The translations under genes and the position numbers were made by a program. Positions 61,444 through 64,000 of a stretch of DNA of 64,000 bases are shown piece after piece (position 1 is the first letter of the stretch; every line of letters begins with the position of its first letter). The stretch is from UBA12191 sp009937185 (lineage in GTDB: Bacteria; Planctomycetota; UBA8108; UBA1146). The stretch lies in contig CALJGL010000013.1 of NCBI GenBank assembly GCA_938075155.1, positions 1-64,000 on the forward strand, written 5' to 3'. The notes under the pieces were generated by a model. It did no database searches, was not told the DNA's origin, and worked only from the letters and a program-made list of their open reading frames with translations.

Positions 61444-62265
61444 TTAATCGCAGGCGAGGAACTCCACGCAATCGAGACCGTCGTTACCGGTTTGATCAGG
61501 TCCACATTGACCTGTGGATCCGGGAATCGGTGCTCCTCCAGTAAACATGTACTGGAACAGGTAGACCGCATCTCCGATGGTTAAGACGCCATCGTCATTG
61601 ATGTCGTCTGCGTCATTGCATGACCCTGGAGATTCAAGACCAGAGACTCGATAGAGCAAAAGAACTCCGTCAAGAAGCGAAATAGTACCACTCTGGTTAA
61701 GGTCGCCTCTGAGAAATAGAGGCTCTGTGACAAGAATAGATCCTTGAGTAAGAGTGGGAGTCACTTCGGCAAGTTCTAGAACCATGACGGTTTGAACAGG
61801 AGGCTGTCCCAATGCAGAAGTGAAATTAATCGTCGATGCAGTCCCGACCACTGCTGTGGGGATAATCATATAGTCGATCTCTAACAGGACTTGTAGGTTC
61901 ATGACGGGTATCAAGTCAAAGGGATTAAACAAATCGGTGATGCAGGCAACGGTGAAACCTGTTCCATTGGCAGGATTCATATTCACTTCGAAGAAATCCG
62001 GCCCAGAGTTGGCATTGAGCGCTTGCAGAAGTGCTCCGCCTCGAATGCTATCAAACGATTCAATTTGTAAAGTGTTCGGATCATGGCCTAGGCCCATGCT
62101 GAAGCCATGAGTTTGTAGATCAGTCGTCGCCAATACCTGAGCCGTGACAATCGTATCAGCGAAACCTTCGCCACCGATGAGTTCAAGGCTTGCTGATTGG
62201 GCGTGAAGTCCAAGGCAGTGAATCATTGAAATAAAAAATATCGCCATCGAGGTAGCAAATTTCAT
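61444..62265 (-). CDS. Secreted protein with cohesin-like and dockerin-like domains
   Basis: A signal peptide (residues 1-23, ending HAQ) is followed by a beta-rich domain (about 24-165) similar to a cohesin-like fold, then two EF-hand-type repeats DLNQSGTISLLDGVLLL and DINDDGVLTIGDAVYLF that form a dockerin type I-like unit, and a Cys-rich tail (CGPDQTGNDGLDCVEF). Such proteins are abundant in planctomycetes and are probably surface or extracellular; whether they form cohesin-dockerin pairs is not known. ATG 62265 is preceded by AGGAG, which favours it over 62307. Confidence 0.75.
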   Translation of the reverse strand: MKFATSMAIFFISMIHCLGLHAQSASLELIGGEGFADTIVTAQVLATTDLQTHGFSMGLGHDPNTLQIESFDSIRGGALLQALNANSGPDFFEVNMNPANGTGFTVACITDLFNPFDLIPVMNLQVLLEIDYMIIPTAVVGTASTINFTSALGQPPVQTVMVLELAEVTPTLTQGSILVTEPLFLRGDLNQSGTISLLDGVLLLYRVSGLESPGSCNDADDINDDGVLTIGDAVYLFQYMFTGGAPIPGSTGQCGPDQTGNDGLDCVEFLACD

Positions 62266-62400
62266 CGGGAGACTCCTATAAAGAAAAATATTTTGTGTGT
62301 GACTCAATCACTAATCCTCATATATAGCACTCAGGACGAAATTGTTGAGAGCCCAAAAGTGTTTAGGATGACTTCGTTCACGTTAGACAGTTAGGCAGGA

Positions 62401-64000
62401 TTAGAGGGGAGGAGATACTAGTTTATTTAGGGAATCTGGACTGAACGATACGGGAATTTTTCCCACTTCCAGAATGGTTATCGTGGGAAGAGTATCGTCA
62501 GAGCCGAGCCCGAATGTGGTGACAGCTTCACATTGACTGAGATAGGACCGGGTTTGACCTGTTAATTGGCGCTGGGTTTTTTCGCCTTGTCGGCACTCGA
62601 TCCAACTCCCAGGTGATATGAGGCGGGTATCGATTCGGATCCAGTTGTGGTCTGTATTTTGGTCATTTCTGAGGAGAAGTGCAGGTTCTCCGACTTGAGT
62701 CAGAAGCAGATCCAGATCTCCGTCTCCGTCGATATCGGCACATGAGAGGCCTCTACCAATAGCCGGCATTGAAAGATCACCGGTGTTTTTCGGAGAAATT
62801 TCGACGAAGCAACCTGACGGAAGTCCACAGTTCCAGAAGAACTGAGCTCTTTGTCTGTACTTCTGTCCGGGTTGCACGAGTTCGATGCCTTCCTCGAGAT
62901 GTCCATTCGCTTGAATCAAATCTTGACGACCGTCTAGATCGGCATCGAGGAAAAGAAGGCCAAATGAGAGTGCTTTTCGACTGGGTGGGCCAATACCCTC
63001 ATTTACAGATTCGTCCATGAACAGATCAGAGGTTCCAATGGATCTGTAGAGACCTGTCATTTCCGCGGCGAAATTTGCGATCGCGATTCCCATAGAGCCG
63101 TCATTTCGGAAATCGGTGACATCCAGTCCCATGGCACCAGTAGCCGAACCGTTTCCATCATAAGCCAGTCCTGTTTCAACGCCGACTTCCTCGAATGTCG
63201 CATCTCCTCGGTTCTTGAAGACGAAATTTCTAGTGGTGTCATTCGCGACGATAACGTCTACGTCCCCATCGGAATCGATATCAGCTGGGACAAGAGCTAG
63301 AGCTTTATTGAGTCTTGTCAAATCTTTGGAGTTCAGGCCGGAGGTATCACTGACGTCAACAAATTTCCCGGTGCCATCATTGAGGTGAAGCCGGCATGCA
63401 CTGCCTTCGAAGTTAGTGGGCGGGCCATAGGCTCGACCCACTCCGGTGAGTTTATAATCGACGTCCATGTCTTTTTGACGCGACCATTGGACATATTGGC
63501 AAACGAAGAGATCGAGGTCTTGATCTCCGTCTGCGTCTAGGAACCCTGCACTGCTGGACCAGGCGGAGGGCTCGCCACTCGTACCTGAATCGACCTTTAC
63601 CTTGAATGATCCACCCTCGTTGATCAGTAGTTGATCGGAACCCACTGCAGCGACGAAAATATCGAGGTCGTTATCGCCGTCGACATCACCTAGGGCAAGA
63701 CCTGTGCAATAGGCGTCAACGTTAAGGTTCCATTCTTCTGTGACTTCGGTAAATCCACCTGAACCATCATTCAACCATAGACGTAAGGTCGATGTCTTAG
63801 ACTTTTCACCTGTCCACGGCCAAGGTCTGCCACTTGCAAGAAAGAGATCGCTGTCACCGTCTCCATCAACGTCGCCAAACGCGCAGCCGCTTCCCATGGT
63901 CTCTGGAAGTAATTTTTCTCCACGAGCCCCATCGTCGTGAGTGAAATTCAGCCCTGACGACTGGTTGATGTCTGTAAACAGGATTTCCGGAGGGGGAGTG
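62401..64000 (-). CDS. FG-GAP/ASPIC-UnbV repeat protein (5' end beyond window)
   Basis: The frame continues upstream of the ATG at 63897 to the window edge: the codons read FTHDDGARGEKLLPETMGSG, the usual beginning of an ASPIC/UnbV protein, so the ATG there is internal. Repeated D-x-D-x-D-G-D-x-D-L motifs (DVDGDGDSDLFLASG, DVDGDNDLDIFVAA, and others) make a seven-bladed calcium-binding propeller, and the C-terminus (SYLSQCEAVTTFGLG) is the ASPIC domain. Such proteins are surface-exposed, often linked to polysaccharide binding. The function here is unknown. Confidence 0.88.
   Translation of the reverse strand, partial: TPPPEILFTDINQSSGLNFTHDDGARGEKLLPETMGSGCAFGDVDGDGDSDLFLASGRPWPWTGEKSKTSTLRLWLNDGSGGFTEVTEEWNLNVDAYCTGLALGDVDGDNDLDIFVAAVGSDQLLINEGGSFKVKVDSGTSGEPSAWSSSAGFLDADGDQDLDLFVCQYVQWSRQKDMDVDYKLTGVGRAYGPPTNFEGSACRLHLNDGTGKFVDVSDTSGLNSKDLTRLNKALALVPADIDSDGDVDVIVANDTTRNFVFKNRGDATFEEVGVETGLAYDGNGSATGAMGLDVTDFRNDGSMGIAIANFAAEMTGLYRSIGTSDLFMDESVNEGIGPPSRKALSFGLLFLDADLDGRQDLIQANGHLEEGIELVQPGQKYRQRAQFFWNCGLPSGCFVEISPKNTGDLSMPAIGRGLSCADIDGDGDLDLLLTQVGEPALLLRNDQNTDHNWIRIDTRLISPGSWIECRQGEKTQRQLTGQTRSYLSQCEAVTTFGLGSDDTLPTITILEVGKIPVSFSPDSLNKLVSPPL

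Overview
The window is a 64 kb piece of a bacterial chromosome with about half G+C and very dense gene packing. Most of it is core metabolism, tRNA and translation functions, pyrimidine synthesis and salvage, and type IV pilus genes. Several genes point to the Planctomycetota or the wider PVC group. They are a Minf_1886-type conserved protein (8105-8605), a secreted dockerin-tailed protein whose C-terminus has the Cys pattern common in planctomycetes (61444-62265), an ASPIC/UnbV FG-GAP protein (62401-64000), a large HEAT-S41 protease, and several proteins with CxxC zinc ribbons. This is inference at phylum level only; no rRNA is present. No prophage, insertion sequence, CRISPR array or obvious genomic island was seen. 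TTG and GTG starts and 4-base ATGA/GTGA overlaps are frequent, so much of the expression is probably translationally coupled.

Layout. 1-2570: end of a membrane protein, tRNA-Val with its own promoter and terminator, then a two-gene minus-strand unit (membrane protein plus zinc-ribbon tail-anchored protein). 2906-10681 (+): PaaK-like ligase, patatin lipase, lipA, tmk, holB, Minf_1886 protein, AI-2E-type transporter, pgeF. 10907-15900 (+): carA-carB and a cytochrome b562-like protein, ending in a bidirectional terminator shared with a HEAT-PDZ-S41 protease on the minus strand. 18777-24002 (+): comM, dus, a divergent phosphodiesterase and TerC, convergent with dinB. 25411-32595 (+): thrS, an unlisted 38-residue membrane peptide, asd, truA, yvcK, HPr, enzyme I.

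32789-46749 (+): pilM-pilN-pilO, a TPR protein with a GspB-like end in the PilP position, and a secretin (strong terminator after it); then rng, rplU, rpmA, obgE, a PilT/PilU ATPase, coaX, a reduced MnmE-like GTPase, pyrB and a VanZ-like protein. 47016-50753 (+): a secreted protein with an eight-residue RPQTRPQV repeat, then a salvage cluster cdd-upp-hpt. 50761-51831 (-): a minimal sigma-54 activator. 52012-57417 (+): tRNA-Asn with promoter and terminator, then a TolC-adaptor-ABC ATPase-FtsX permease efflux operon. 57465-64000 (-): ArsR regulator, PAP2 phosphatase, GT39-type glycosyltransferase, TruC-like pseudouridine synthase, DUF309 protein, dockerin protein, and an ASPIC/UnbV protein that runs off the right edge.

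The genes fit together in a few modules: UMP synthesis (carAB, pyrB) plus salvage (cdd, upp); a type IV pilus machine split into an assembly operon and a separate retraction ATPase; a three-part MacAB/TolC-like exporter; and a regulatory PTS core (HPr and enzyme I with no enzyme II in view) next to YvcK. The most unusual things are the chimeric PilP-position protein, the 38-residue peptide gene, RNA hairpins set against the ribosome-binding sites of coaX and lipA and in the secretin leader, and the Bacteroidota/eukaryote-type CarAB. No wholly new multi-gene system was recognised.
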